Source: Nemopilema nomurai
Taxonomy: Eukaryota; Cnidaria; Scyphozoa; Rhizostomeae; Rhizostomatidae
DNA length: 64,000 bases
Reading direction: 5' to 3'
Assembly (NCBI GenBank): GCA_003864495.1
Contig: ML133367.1
Span: 186,001 to 250,000 of the forward strand
Made by a program: the position numbers and the translations under genes. The notes beneath the pieces are model-generated. The model did no database searches and was not told the DNA's origin. It saw nothing but the letters and a program-made list of their open reading frames with translations. Of this stretch, positions 36,878 through 48,646 are shown in pieces. Position 1 is the first letter of the stretch, and each line of letters begins with the position of its first letter.

Positions 36878-37779
36878 CTACGCGTCCCTTCATTGAAACG
36901 TTCAACAGGCGGTAACCTTTGGCGTCAGTCTTGCCGACCGCATTGCAGATGATTGATGGAACTGTAATGATTGGCGATAGTAGTTGCATGTAGGCATATA
37001 CGAGTTAACATGACGCTAAAAAGCTTTGCGGATGCTGCCTCTTTTACAGCTAAATCACCTTCGTTGAACTTTAGGAACACTTTTGAGTAAACACATAGGA
37101 TTAAACCCATCTTGTGGATACATGTTGAAATTGAACACTACTGAAATCCAACCATGCCTTGTAAAATGAAGAACTTCTACCTTTTGTAAAAGTTGCAGTA
37201 TTTTAACTTCAAAAGATTGCGACATAACACAGACATAGCACTGATCATGGACATGTTGTATACTTCGAGGGTAGTGGTAATCGTATAGCATTTTTTCGCA
37301 TAAAAATGAACATTTTATCAACTAGATTAACTTTAATTTGCGATACTTTGATGAGACGCTTCTGTACAAATATGGGGAATCAGGCCCAGAGTCTTTGGCT
37401 TATTTATCTGTTATTTACTAATAAACATCCATATTCAGCATAAACGCAAGTTTCTTGGCAATAAAAGAGGGAAATCTTAGTGTAAATATTGTTAAAAGAA
37501 GTAATATCTAAACCAGTCAAACTAGAGACAAGGAAATAAAAATGACGTTAATGTCTCGAAACAAAGCTTCAGGCCTTGAAAACTAATTGCTGATTGACCA
37601 CGCAGGTTTTGGCGGTTGATCGCGGGTAACCCGCAGACGCACTGTCTGCCTTGGCAAACGACCTATACATGGGCAGCAACTTTTGAAAAAAACATTGAGC
37701 CCTCACGAGCACTAATGCCAGACAAATGATGGTATGATTTGAAAAACATACCAAAACGCTGAATGCCTCTCCAGCCTAT

Positions 37780-37785
37780 TTTATT
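37780..37785 (-). terminator. Candidate polyadenylation signal for IFT27
   Basis: Minus-strand AATAAA about 165 bases beyond the IFT27 stop; the best-placed canonical hexamer for this gene. Confidence 0.5.
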
Positions 37786-37946
37786 GCGTCAAATCATGAT
37801 TACCCCGACTGGAACCCATATTAGAATTGCCATCTCAGTATAATTCAGGACAGGGTTTGAATCTTTTGTGTTTAGGCCCCTAAGCGACGGAAACGACTAT
37901 ATCTTTACTTACTTACCAATGTCAATAAATAAACAGGCGTTTTTTT

Positions 37947-40900
37947 TCAGTTCTGTTGATTCAAATCTTCGATTTTTTCTTGGTACATGGCATGAAACGC
38001 CACTGCCAGATGCAGGAATGGTGTCTCTATGTCTTTGAGCTCTTTCTGAAACACAAGAGAGTGACGAAGGTAAGAACAAGCAAGATCTAAAACAGTTAAA
38101 ACGAAAGGGGTTTTTGAAAGAATTAGAAATGAAAACTATCTAGAAACGCACCAAGTGATTGGAGATTCTAAAACGAGAATGTTATTGGAAAGAATTAGAA
38201 GTATAAACTATCTAGAAACACAACGTATGATTGGAGATTCTTAAACGAGAAGGTTATTGTAGAGAATTAGAAATGGAAACTCTTTAAAGAAACATTTCCG
38301 ATGGTACGTTGATTGCTCCAGTTCATTAAATAGGTCCAAGGGCGAATGAAAAACAAGTAAGTGTGACCCACAACTCGTGCAATAAGAGCTCAGATCCAGC
38401 AAGTATTCCAAAACATCTGTTATCAGCTCAGACATTGTGTCTTAAGTACATAACTTTTCAATTTCTTCAAACTCTCTTTTAAAAACGTTAAAATTCGTTG
38501 GCTAAATACCTAGCGGCGTTCCTAACAGTTTCTATCCTAAATCTTGCAGCATGTTCATGGTTATGGCTTCATAAGGGACTGTGTTCAAAGTCTGCCTATA
38601 ATTTTTCTCCGTACCTTTCTGATTTTAAACATCAGGTGTCTGCATCTGTTTTATCAAACAACAGCATGAAATCGAAAAAGCTAACCTAGAGCAACACAAA
38701 TGCCAGTTAAGATCTTCACTTCTATCAAATGTTAATACAGCCTGATTCTGTAGAAATGTGGTTGACCGAAAAGAAAAGCCTAGGAAGGCATGCAAAAGAA
38801 GGGGTCATCTGTTATAACTCACTAAAAGACGACTTAATCTGTTTTACATCATGAAAGTCACAGGGAATGTTTATTACGCGACATGAAATGTGGTTTTGTC
38901 CTCTTTCGGCTGAAATCATTTGCCTTGGGAAATGAAATGCTCCTTTCTTATATCAATCTGTTTCGATCCTTTCTCTTTCAAAGTGCGTCATACACAAAAA
39001 TGTTTATTGGCGTAAACTATCATGTCCTTCTCGTCATCAGTATTTCAAGGTAGGTTGTGTACTAGTCACTGCATAACTCCTGTTTCCCCTTTTGCGTTTT
39101 GGTGGAAAAGGCAGGAGTTGAGCAACACTGACTTCGTCGTACACATGTTTTTCATAACTAGGCTTCCGTGAAAACACATTTCAATGCATCAGTTTGGCAT
39201 AAACTTTAATTATCCAATTTCCAATGGAAAAAGTAAATATAGCCCGGACACTCCAAATTGGTGAACACGAAACTTTCTTAATGGCATTTATGAAAAACCT
39301 TACTAAAATATAACAAATTCGCTGTCATAAATCATGTTTAGATGAACCATAAAAAGTACATTAATTCCTATGAAAAATTCCAAAACAGGCTTTTCAAAGT
39401 TTGTATCCGAAGGAAAATTTCTTGTCAACATATTTTGAGTCCTTCTAAGGCTAAAAAATACTTTAAAATATAATTTTACATAATATGTCTCTTTACGTAT
39501 CACCTTTGCATATTTAATTTCATTTTGATTTCATGGAACGCTACTACATTTACCATCATTGCTACTCAGGGATAGAAATGAATTTATGAGGAACAAAACC
39601 ACTTTTGTGGGTGTTCCAACAACTTTGGCTTGAAATAGACTTCACTAACCGCAGATGTTTCGAAATATTCCATGGCTTCAGTTTTGGCAAGCTCCTTCCC
39701 TTGATCTGAGGAAATGACTCTTCTCTCTTGCAAGTCAACCTTGTTTGCGACAAGTACGGCTTGAAAGAAATAAAAAAAATTTAAACATACAACAGCACAA
39801 ATAAGGTTTGAAATAAAGTTCCAAAAACTTTTATTTCAAAAGTTTTCCTATTGGAAGCAAATGGTTAGTCAAAAAGGTAGAATGGATACGATTTTGTTTT
39901 CAAACTTTCTGAAACCTGACATCGATAGATGAATAATGGAATCATTATTTACTATGCATAGATAAGACTACAAGAAAGGAAATTGAACAAGCAGAACGTT
40001 AACAAAACTCTTGATGAAGAGAAGGGTATATTTACAACTTGTCACCGCCAAAACAATAATTTAATTGCAGACATGTAAAATTTCGCCTTTTGTGTGTGTT
40101 GTCAAAAAAACTCTCTCTCTTCATGTGACTGTAAGAACGCCACCACTATCAATTATGTTGTGAATACTGTGAAAAAGCCACAACTATGCAAATACAGGGC
40201 GAATAGTCGGGCAACTAATGATCTAATACTTAAGTTTTAGAGATGTCAACTCGAAGTGTCGAAATGTCAACAGAAATGGATCCTTCACTAATGTACTTTG
40301 TCTGCATGCGCTAAACCAGTGGCGAGAGAACCAAACTGTACCAAAGAATCAAAACAAGTAAGAAAATATTACTTCAAAACTGCAAAATCTGGAAACAATG
40401 CATTGCCTTAGCAAACTTGCATTGAAATTTTAAACAATATTTCACTTACAGGGTATTTTTGCATCTTGATTTTTATTGCGGATGTTTTTCAGCCAGCTTT
40501 TACAGCTAGAAAACGACCCATCATTGGTCACATCGTAAACCACCATCAACACAGCTGCCTCATCAAACTATTGAGAAAAAGAGAAGCTACCAAAACATAA
40601 CTTTTTCAAAATAAATTATTCTAAACAAATGATGAAAAGTATATGAAAGTCCATTAATTTGTTAGGAAATCACATAAAAATTTCGCCTCTATCAGAGGCT
40701 CAAATCTTTAAATCAAATAGCATCCAAGAACATTTTCCAACAAGCTTTTGCACTGCATCAAAAAATTGCAGCATTTTGGAATGTTTCCACAAATCACTTC
40801 GGCCACTCTTACTCATTATCTTTCAATGCCCTTACCAGAAGTCTCTCTAAAGCCTCAATGTGTAACTCGAGAAAAATTCAAAGTCTTTTTCAGAACAATT

Positions 40901-43900
40901 TCGCAAAAAAGAAAAACTTCCTCTTGTTTTATTCTTGTTTCATTCTAAAAATTAACTGTACAAGATGCCACAAAAATTTGCAAAGGAAATAATTCTGCAT
41001 AGAATAAACCATCCTCTTTCCATTGACAAAATAGGACATTTGGTTACCATTTAACTTTATATTCACTATATCATTTTCCTAAAAGTAGCACAGAACAGTA
41101 GTGCGATAGCTTTTGAATCATTACTAAATATAGTTTTGCATATGATGCTCCTCAAGGTATTCAAACTGGAAATTACTAAATGACTCAGACATGATTAAAG
41201 CTGATAAAAAATTGGCAGCTGCGAATCAAGAACCATTAAATGTTTATGAAAAGAGTGTGTCATTGGTCAGCAAATAATGAATCAGCATCCATTTTCTACC
41301 TTCTTCTAGAAGTTAAAACAAAGTCTTTTTCTGTCTACAAAGAATGTGATGTTCCTTAGATATGTAGATAGACTTCAAGATGAAATGTGTGCTAGCTTGT
41401 CCAAGCAGTAGCAGCTTCAAAGTTGGGGGGGGGGGGTGGCTAACAGCTAGCTGGAAGAGAGTCTGGGCCTGTCCCTGGGAAAGGTTTTTAAACCCACACC
41501 ATTTAGAAATTACTGGCGTCTAAGCCTCCATGATGTAAGAGCTATGTTTTAGCATATCAGGTTCCTCTGTGAGCTAATAATAGATTACCCTATAAAGGGT
41601 ACACTGGGCACACTGGTCTAGATGAGTTGGCTGAGTTACTGCCAAGGTGGGAACCAGAGAGTGCTTGAAGCAAAAAATCATACCAAACAAAGCAAGCCCA
41701 TTAAGCATTTAAAAGGAATGCTTCAAAGAGAAAAAATTGAAAACTTGGTGGTCCATGTGAGCATGCTTTACGCAATTCTGAAATAATCACAGCTGACACA
41801 GATTCATGCATAAGTTGTTTTTCTTCATTGTTGTTTATTAATTCCAATGAAAAAATTAAAACTTCCACATTTGTGAGAGCTTTTAGACTTATCTAAATGG
41901 AAAGTGGAGAGCTATGGCCCACTGGCCTAACATTACTATACAGTTTACTGCCAATAATTTTACTTTGTTTTTATCCTAGAATTAAACATAAAACAAGATC
42001 AGAACTTGTTTGATATTTGATGACAATTCAAATACAGACCAGCATTGAAAATATGCCTTTAACAAAGCTTGTTACTTATACCTTAAACATTCAATTTCAT
42101 TGCATATGTCTGGAGCAACATGATCAGCATAAATAGCCCCAAATCATAAGGGGAAAAGAAGGAAATTATAGTGATGCAGCTTTCAGAAGAACTCTTTATA
42201 TTAAGAATCAAAGTAGATTTAAAAAGGATTCTATATAGAAAGAGAAAAAGGAATCAGTTGTTTCATATGACTTACATGCTCTTCATTTTTATCATAAAAC
42301 AGTTCTTTTCCAGCAAAATCATACAGAAACAACTCCTGCAAAAAAATTTTTAAATGAAAACAATCAATTGTCCGTTAAAAGGTTAAAGCTGCTTATTGCA
42401 AAGATGACTGATTTAAAACTTATTACTACAAAAATCTTCTTGCTGCAGCTTCTACCTATTTTTTTACTTTTCAGAATTATCAGAATTTGAGTACTTTTCT
42501 ATCCTTAGCAATTCCTCAATTCATTCCAATCTGCATGTCTTCCTTGATGTTGTCCACCCATAATTTCTTAAATAACTTTTTCTAAGAACCTTGTATGTGT
42601 AGTGTTTTATAGTTATTATTAAAATATTGTCCATTGTAAGACCCTGACCCCCACAAAGTAAGGGTAGAATGGAAGATTGGGGCGAAGAGGAAATGTGGTA
42701 TTTATATTACAGTATGCAAAATAAATAAAAAAGTAATTCACTTACAACAGTGTCCATTGTTTCAGGTATGGGAACTGATTTGACATGTAAGTCCACACCA
42801 GTTGTCTGAAACAAGAATAGAAAGCTTCAGTTAGAGAGGCCATTTAGAGAATAACCACAAATGAAAATCTACTTTACATATGTATAATAATAAGGGAAAG
42901 TAAAAAGAAAACTTTTACTCTTTAGAATTTTAACTATCCCCCAAAGCTCTAATCTTTATAATAAAAATGCAGATATAAATAAGTAAATACACACCATTAG
43001 ATAGTTTTTTGGATACTGAGTCCCATCACTATAAAATGATTGGACAAGGGCAGTTTTTCCAACTGTTGAGTCACCTGAAAATAATAAAAAGTGGATTTTG
43101 TGGGAACTAATTTAACAGATAATGATTGCCTAACATTTTGTCTCTAAAAGATGCATCACCAACTATTTGAAATTTAACAACAAAATCAATTTAATTATGA
43201 AGGTAATATCCATTGTGAATTGTTCATTATTATGAATTAGCCTTCTTCCTGTGCAAAAAGATAATGCAACAGGGACCTAAGTGAAATGCAAAAATTTGAG
43301 AAAGTGCTTTGTAGTACAGAACTTTACAGAAGCAAGAAATTGTGGAACTAGTTTTTGCATACCTAAAGAGTAAATTTTTAGTTATTTTAAGTTTAAGCAA
43401 ATATAAAATTTCAATGTTTCATTTCCTTTAGCAATAAAAATTAAGCAATAAACGAATACAAACATTAAAATCTAAATTTATTGCAAAACCTTGTTTTACA
43501 TTTCTTAGGTTAAATTCTTCTTTATTGCATTCTTTCACTGAGTGTGACACCTAAATGTACGTCAGTTTTAAAGATTCGAATTTTTCACTCGAGGTGGAGG
43601 TTTTTGTAAAAAAAGCTTGCTGTCCAAAAGACAAGCACTTTAATTTCTATACTGAGACTTTCCCCACATTGAAAAGCTACAAATTAAGTAAAATAGTGAT
43701 AGTTCGGTTGAATTTTTTATGAAACGTGATAATTTAAGCAAATTTTACTCAGTGAATCTCAACGCGAGTCTCCAAAAAGTAATCGGATTGGGCGATAAAG
43801 CTAAATTCGTGCGACAGCGGTGTGGAAATGCCCAAGCAAAAAAAGGATGATTTACTTTAGCTAATGATCAATAATTTGCATACCACAAATAACACATTTT

Positions 43901-43917
43901 GCTCGAAGATTCACCAT
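37947..43917 (-). CDS. IFT27: Intraflagellar transport protein 27 (IFT27/RABL4), Rab-like small GTPase
   Basis: Small GTPase of the IFT-B complex; with IFT25 it supports ciliary cargo export, including BBSome-dependent exit. Exons (minus): 43917-43884, 43074-42995, 42805-42746, 42335-42276, 40567-40450, 39759-39650, 38045-37947. All phases agree and give 186 aa, the same length as the human protein. Nucleotide-binding motifs: GDSTVGKT (12-19), LTTG-type switch TTGVDLHVKS from 39, DFAGKE (64-69), ANKVDL (G4, N123-D126), and ETSA (151-154). The N-terminus MVNLRAKC and the family-specific PVP-like VPIPET stretch match IFT27 rather than other Rab proteins. No C-terminal prenylation cysteine is present (it ends DLNQQN), as expected for IFT27. 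It sits head to head with the gene at 44141, 223 bases apart. The very short first exon (11 codons) is easily missed. Confidence 0.94.
38098..38290. repeat. Tandem repeat of 72-73 bp, about 2.6 copies, in the last IFT27 intron
   Basis: Units begin at 38098, 38171 and 38243 with AAACGA. Shared blocks are GAATTAGAA, AACTATCTAGAAAC and GATTGGAGATTCT. The third copy is partial. Copies differ at roughly one base in six. It lies 53 bases upstream (on the minus strand) of the final exon acceptor region and is non-coding. Confidence 0.75.
41425..41436. repeat. Homopolymer run of 12 G in an IFT27 intron
   Basis: A 12-G run in the intron between the exons at 40567 and 42276. No coding role. Confidence 0.7.
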
Positions 43918-44140
43918 ACTGGGATCTTTAAAACCAACTGTAGTTGCTTGCTAAGTATCTTGACGCCATGAAATAATAATTTGTTGTCATGCCAGGTGCC
44001 TTGTTTTCAAGTCGAGGCCAATATCTCGTGTTATTTCTGTTGCCAAGGGAATGCATTATTCAATATGGATGCCAGAAGTGAACAGTTGACCTTGTGTTTT
44101 GACTTAGAAACATAATCAAGTCGTACGCTTTCTAAGCGCA
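43918..44140. promoter_or_regulatory. Bidirectional promoter between IFT27 and the 44141 gene
   Basis: Only 223 bases separate the two divergent start codons, so 5' untranslated regions and core promoters must lie here. No TATA box is obvious near either start. An RFX X-box-like site lies near the middle (44039-44052). Shared ciliary regulation is inferred from that site and from the identity of IFT27. Confidence 0.65.
44039..44052 (+). promoter_or_regulatory. RFX X-box-like site
   Basis: GTTGCCAAGGGAAT matches the X-box form GTTGCC-NN-GGNAAC except for the last base. X-boxes bind RFX factors and mark promoters of ciliary genes in animals. It lies 122 bases from the IFT27 ATG and 89 bases from the ATG of the opposite gene, the usual distance. 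Confidence 0.55.
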
Positions 44141-45899
44141 ATGGCAGTTCAATTGCCACCGGTTGTAAAGACTTCAAAGAGAACGATCCCAGGAACAAGG
44201 ACGTAAGTTGTGATCTGAAAATGTCGAAATTAAAAGGATCGTTTTTGCGAATGATACACTTCGTTATTCTTGAATTCTAGGACATGCAGCGATTAGGTTT
44301 TAGCCATTACTGCCCAGAAATTAAAATAGGATCATTTTTCTGTGTTCTGATGGAAGAGATTCTCTTGCTATGCAATTATTTTTTTGATGAAATTTCTTAT
44401 GGAATGAACGATACAACATATTGGATCTTGCCACTAACCGGTTGTATTTTTCGTGTCCAGAAGATAAGAACTTAAGAAAATGAATATTAGAGAGTGTTAT
44501 ATCCCATTGAAAACTTGTGGAACATCACTTTTATATAAACAACAAGCACACATATTTCAATAGGATGTGAGTTTACAATCTTGGAAGCGTCTCTATATTT
44601 CAACAAACCAAATTGTAATCCGCATCATATAACCCAATCGTCGCCACAACCGTTTATACCGGTTTGTTAATCTTTTTAGATTTATAAGTGGTAAAAATTT
44701 GTTTCAGTAGAGCTGGTTTAAAAACGAACAAGATTCGAATGGTTTTCCATTTGTTTTCAATCTTCTAAAATTTCATTCAAATTTCAAATTGATAACATTG
44801 GTTACCTTTCCCAAAAAAATCCAGAACAGTGTTTGGCACATTATCTGAAAGTGGATAGACGAATTATTCAATCATTTGTACAATTTTTCACCGAGTTACT
44901 GCAATTATTTCAATTTACAATTATTTCTTACAATTACTGATTTGTTTCTCTATTTCTTACTCTTAGTCACTCTCTGGACATTTTTGTTTTTTTCATAGCT
45001 TCAATCCAGCCAACATTTTTGCTGATTACAGTTTGACCTTGGGCAGCTCTAGAGAGACATTCAGCAGCCATTACCAAAGTACCTTTGCTCATAGCCATAG
45101 AAATGCTTCCTGCCAACCTCATCGCGCAGGGAAAGTAAACCAACCGGACCCTACAAATGTCCACTTTTTATTTGAAAATCCTCGGTTCGTAAATGAGCCG
45201 GTTTGTCATGCAAGCACTAAAATAGCACGAGAAAAGCAGCACCTTTGGTGGCCTAGCGAGATTCCACTGGAAGTCCGGTTGAAGCCAACCTACTCCTCCA
45301 ACACGACAAGTCGCTGCGACTTTAAGAGCCCCGACAAAAGACCGATTGGCCTGACCCGATTTAGCTGCGTGGACGGCAAGCGCATGGCTGCTATGGGCAT
45401 CGTGCCAGTCACTGAACTCCCTTCGAGACACGTCAAGACAGAGAAGATTTCGTATAATCACCAGTTTGATTCGCGAAGGGAACGTAGGGAACGCGGGAAG
45501 CTACACGGAAGCTTCGTGTGGGACACGTCAGGTACGACTGTCTCGCAGAAGTCCCGCAGATTTGCAAAGAAGCATTTTGCTTGCTCCGACTCTGGTGATA
45601 TCACTACACCACTGCCTACTTCAACAGCGATGAAAGAACGCACAATAATAGACCCAAACGAAAGCTACAGTTCAAAGCCAATCGAAGGTCTCTCAAGCAA
45701 CAAAGGCACCAGCTCGGCTACAGAAATTGCAATTGAAGCGGACGAATCAAATTTAAAATTGCCAGTTTTTGATACAAGCGCTAAAACTACAAACCCTGGT
45801 TATTATACCGAGATTTTTGCACATCGGGAACAAAAACCTATTTCAAAAGAAGAAAGAATGAGAAGGAAATATGATTCTCCACCTCCACATTTGTGTTAG
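44141..45899 (+). CDS. Uncharacterised basic protein, candidate cilium/sperm-axoneme component
   Basis: Two exons, 44141-44202 and 45032-45899, join in phase (AC|T) and give 309 aa. The first reads MAVQLPPVVKTSKRTIPGTR up to a GTAAGT donor. The second is one long ORF with no ATG at its start, which itself argues for the spliced model. The protein is basic and Ser/Thr/Pro-rich, with no signal peptide, membrane segment or coiled coil and no enzyme motif. Notable stretches are NVHFLFENPRFVNEPVC, PSEIPLEVRLKPTYSS, HGSFVWDTSG and a C-terminus with EERMRRKYDSPPPHLC. The FLF-NPRF-NEP pattern faintly recalls small microtubule-inner-protein families such as C2orf73 (CIMIP6), but I cannot confirm it. 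The shared promoter with IFT27 and an X-box support a ciliary role by inference only. AATAAA at 46350-46355 could end the transcript. Confidence 0.75.
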
Positions 45900-48646
45900 A
45901 ACAACAGACATTATGAGCAGCTACGATCGTATTTTGCTGTATTTTTAGCCTCATTTTAGTACTATGTTTATTTCCAGCAAAAAAGTTAGTTTTTCTTATT
46001 GCCCGTCTCATTGCAAGTTTTTGTGGCGGGCCATTCTACACAAAATATAAGCTTGCAGATTAATACGTGCAGTTCTGAAGAGGATAGTTTATTGCTGCCA
46101 TCTTTACAGTTTGATTTGATTTGGAAGTAGAAAACATTGTGGCGAAGAAGCATGGAAAAAGAAACTTAACTGACCACGTGACTAGCAATCGTTCTCACAT
46201 GCAGAATGTTTTCCCAAGACTCTGGGAATGACATGGGCTGAACTAACGTTTTCATTATCTTGTACGTTCAAAACCTCTACGTAGCGTATTTTATAAAAAA
46301 TCAGGCAATTCTTGAAAATTATTTTCATGCAATCCGTAATCCTTCACAAAATAAACAATGTTCGCAGTCATTTGAACGTAGCCTAGAACAGGGACAGTTA
46401 AGGCCAGTTTCACCGCTTTACATGTTCCCACAGAAAGTAGGCAATCGATATTTTCTGCAGTACAACCAGCCTTGGGATAATTTAAGTATGAACAAAGTTC
46501 CGCTTTTTCTTGCTATTGTGAAGCTTTGTACCGCAAAGCACTTGGTCGATGATTTTTCAAGGCATTACTTCAATGAGCATTGTAAATACAATCTCAAAAG
46601 CATCCCCATTTACAGTATGGGCTTATTTGCAGACACACCCGAAAAAGGACCATAATTGCAATTTTAGGGTCAAGAACAACTTTCTTTAATAAAAATGGGC
46701 ATTGTTTTAAAAATCTGTTGACCTTTACATAAAAGTAGAAATGGGTCTGTTTTTAAAATTTGTAGGCAACCCAAGTTACTCAGAATAATAAATTACTTGG
46801 AACAATCATTGAGTCACCAGGGGCATGAAAAAGGTGGCTAAAATACCAGTTTTCTTTACTTGTAGGCCAAACAATGTCTTTTATTTTGTTAGTGCAAGTA
46901 CTTTCACGTTGATCCCTTTTACAAAATAACAGCGTTTAATTGCTTTGGCTCCTTGATATGTCTCTGTAATCTCTATCATATTTAAAAAAAGCTTTTCAAA
47001 AGCTTTTCTTTGAAATTACAGGTAAATAAAAGTAGGTCACCGAAGTAAGACTTATGACATTTTCTTTTGAAAATGACCTCACTAAACCACTGGCTTCAAT
47101 ATGCCTCCAAGCTTCAACAATATACCTTTAGCTCATGCCCGTTATGTCAACAAGTTCTTAGCCTATTAAAAGATCACTGCAGAATGCATAAGTCATTCTT
47201 AAATTTTATGCTTTAACAAGATTTGCATTAAACGAGGATATTGGTAACTAGAATCATAATCTGGAAATTAGCAATTGGATACGACTAAGCCGTTTACTTA
47301 TTTCTAATCTTCTAAAACTGATCTCTATAAAATGGTTTAGGCAGACTCTTGGGCTGAGAATGAACGTTCATGGTAAATAACGCCATTTGATGGGAGGTGT
47401 ACAGAGTACATTGTATGTAGCAAAATATAGCACAGACCCAGCCATTGACCTAAGTACTACAACTTAGATGTCCCTTAATGCAATAAAGATATTGGCCATC
47501 AAGTCGCCTAGATAAGTGACGCCTCTTGTTCAAATCTTATCACTGCCAACCAACCCATGTGTTCATTGCCTTCAACAGAACGTTCACTTCAGAACGTCTT
47601 GTCCCCTATTGTTTGTATTTACACGTTCAAAAAGTCTCCGGAAATATCAACAAGGGTAAGAAGATAAATAACAGGATTTACCAGTAGAAACATGAAATCA
47701 ATGCCTGTAGTTTTCTTTGAAATTCATGCAAGAACGTGCCCTTATGCAGTTCACAGGGATGCGGGTGCATTCTTCTCGTGTCCACAGCGTCTTCTCTGTG
47801 CCATGAGATTACGTGCGTGGTGAATATTCTACTATACAGTTATCAACACAAAAAGGTCACATTCATTTAAAAGCCGAACTCCGTTAGTATGTACATGTAA
47901 TGCTTCATCAAGCAAAATGCTGTTTTAAGTATATATCTTAAACCCGCAAAAGACAGTTCTATCATTGAAAAGAATAGTACGGAAGAATAGTATGTATATT
48001 GAGAAAAGGGAGTGGATTGGAAGGTCTGACGACTGCATTATATTTGTCCACTTTGCATGCAAAGTTACTAATACTTGCATACAAAGCAACTTTTAAAAGA
48101 GAGCATAAATGAAAATGGAAACAAACAGAGGGAAGTACCAATATGGTTACCTTCCTCACAGCCTAATGTTTAAAGTTTTTGGGCAGCTCAAATCGATTGA
48201 GCAGTTCAGTTAAAGTGGGAAGTTGCTTTGCAACGTTCCCAGGAAAAAGATAACTAGGTCATTGTTTTTGGGGAACAAAAGAAAGCCCAAGAAAGGAAAA
48301 TTAGGTGTCACAAAGCAGCCACGTGGCACAGCAGCACCAAAAGCCTTACCACCAACGTTTAACTACATTACTTTCCTAAATGGCTACTCCTATGTAACCG
48401 CTCAACATTAGACTTGCCTATTCCAATAATTTAGATAAAGAGGAAATCACGACGCTCCAGAAGTAGAGGACTCTCTTTAGAGCGAAAAGGGGGATATCTG
48501 ATGTATTGGGCATGCAGTGACTGACTATAAAGATATCAGAAACCATAGGGATGGCTATGCAAACCTGTGTTTGAAAGCTTAAGCAGCCATTTGAGACTAA
48601 ATAATAAAGCTGATAGTAACCTTTTTAATGGGGACCTACGAATTAC
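45900..48646. other. Intergenic region downstream of the 44141 gene and DRC10 (tail to tail)
   Basis: Probably begins with the 3' untranslated region of the 44141 gene (AATAAA at 46350-46355). A 131-codon open frame at 46260-46655 lacks an ATG at its start and has no recognised domain. The rest, to 48646, shows no gene. An ATTAAA on the minus strand at 48624-48629 lies only 18 bases after the DRC10 stop. Confidence 0.45.

Larger units (their letters stand above)
34030..37946. other. A+T-rich intergenic stretch between JOSD and IFT27
   Basis: No gene recognised. The right part contains a diverged duplication (36666-36716 and 36824-36877) and the probable IFT27 polyadenylation signal. ORFs here are all under 90 codons and lack family motifs. 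Confidence 0.5.
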
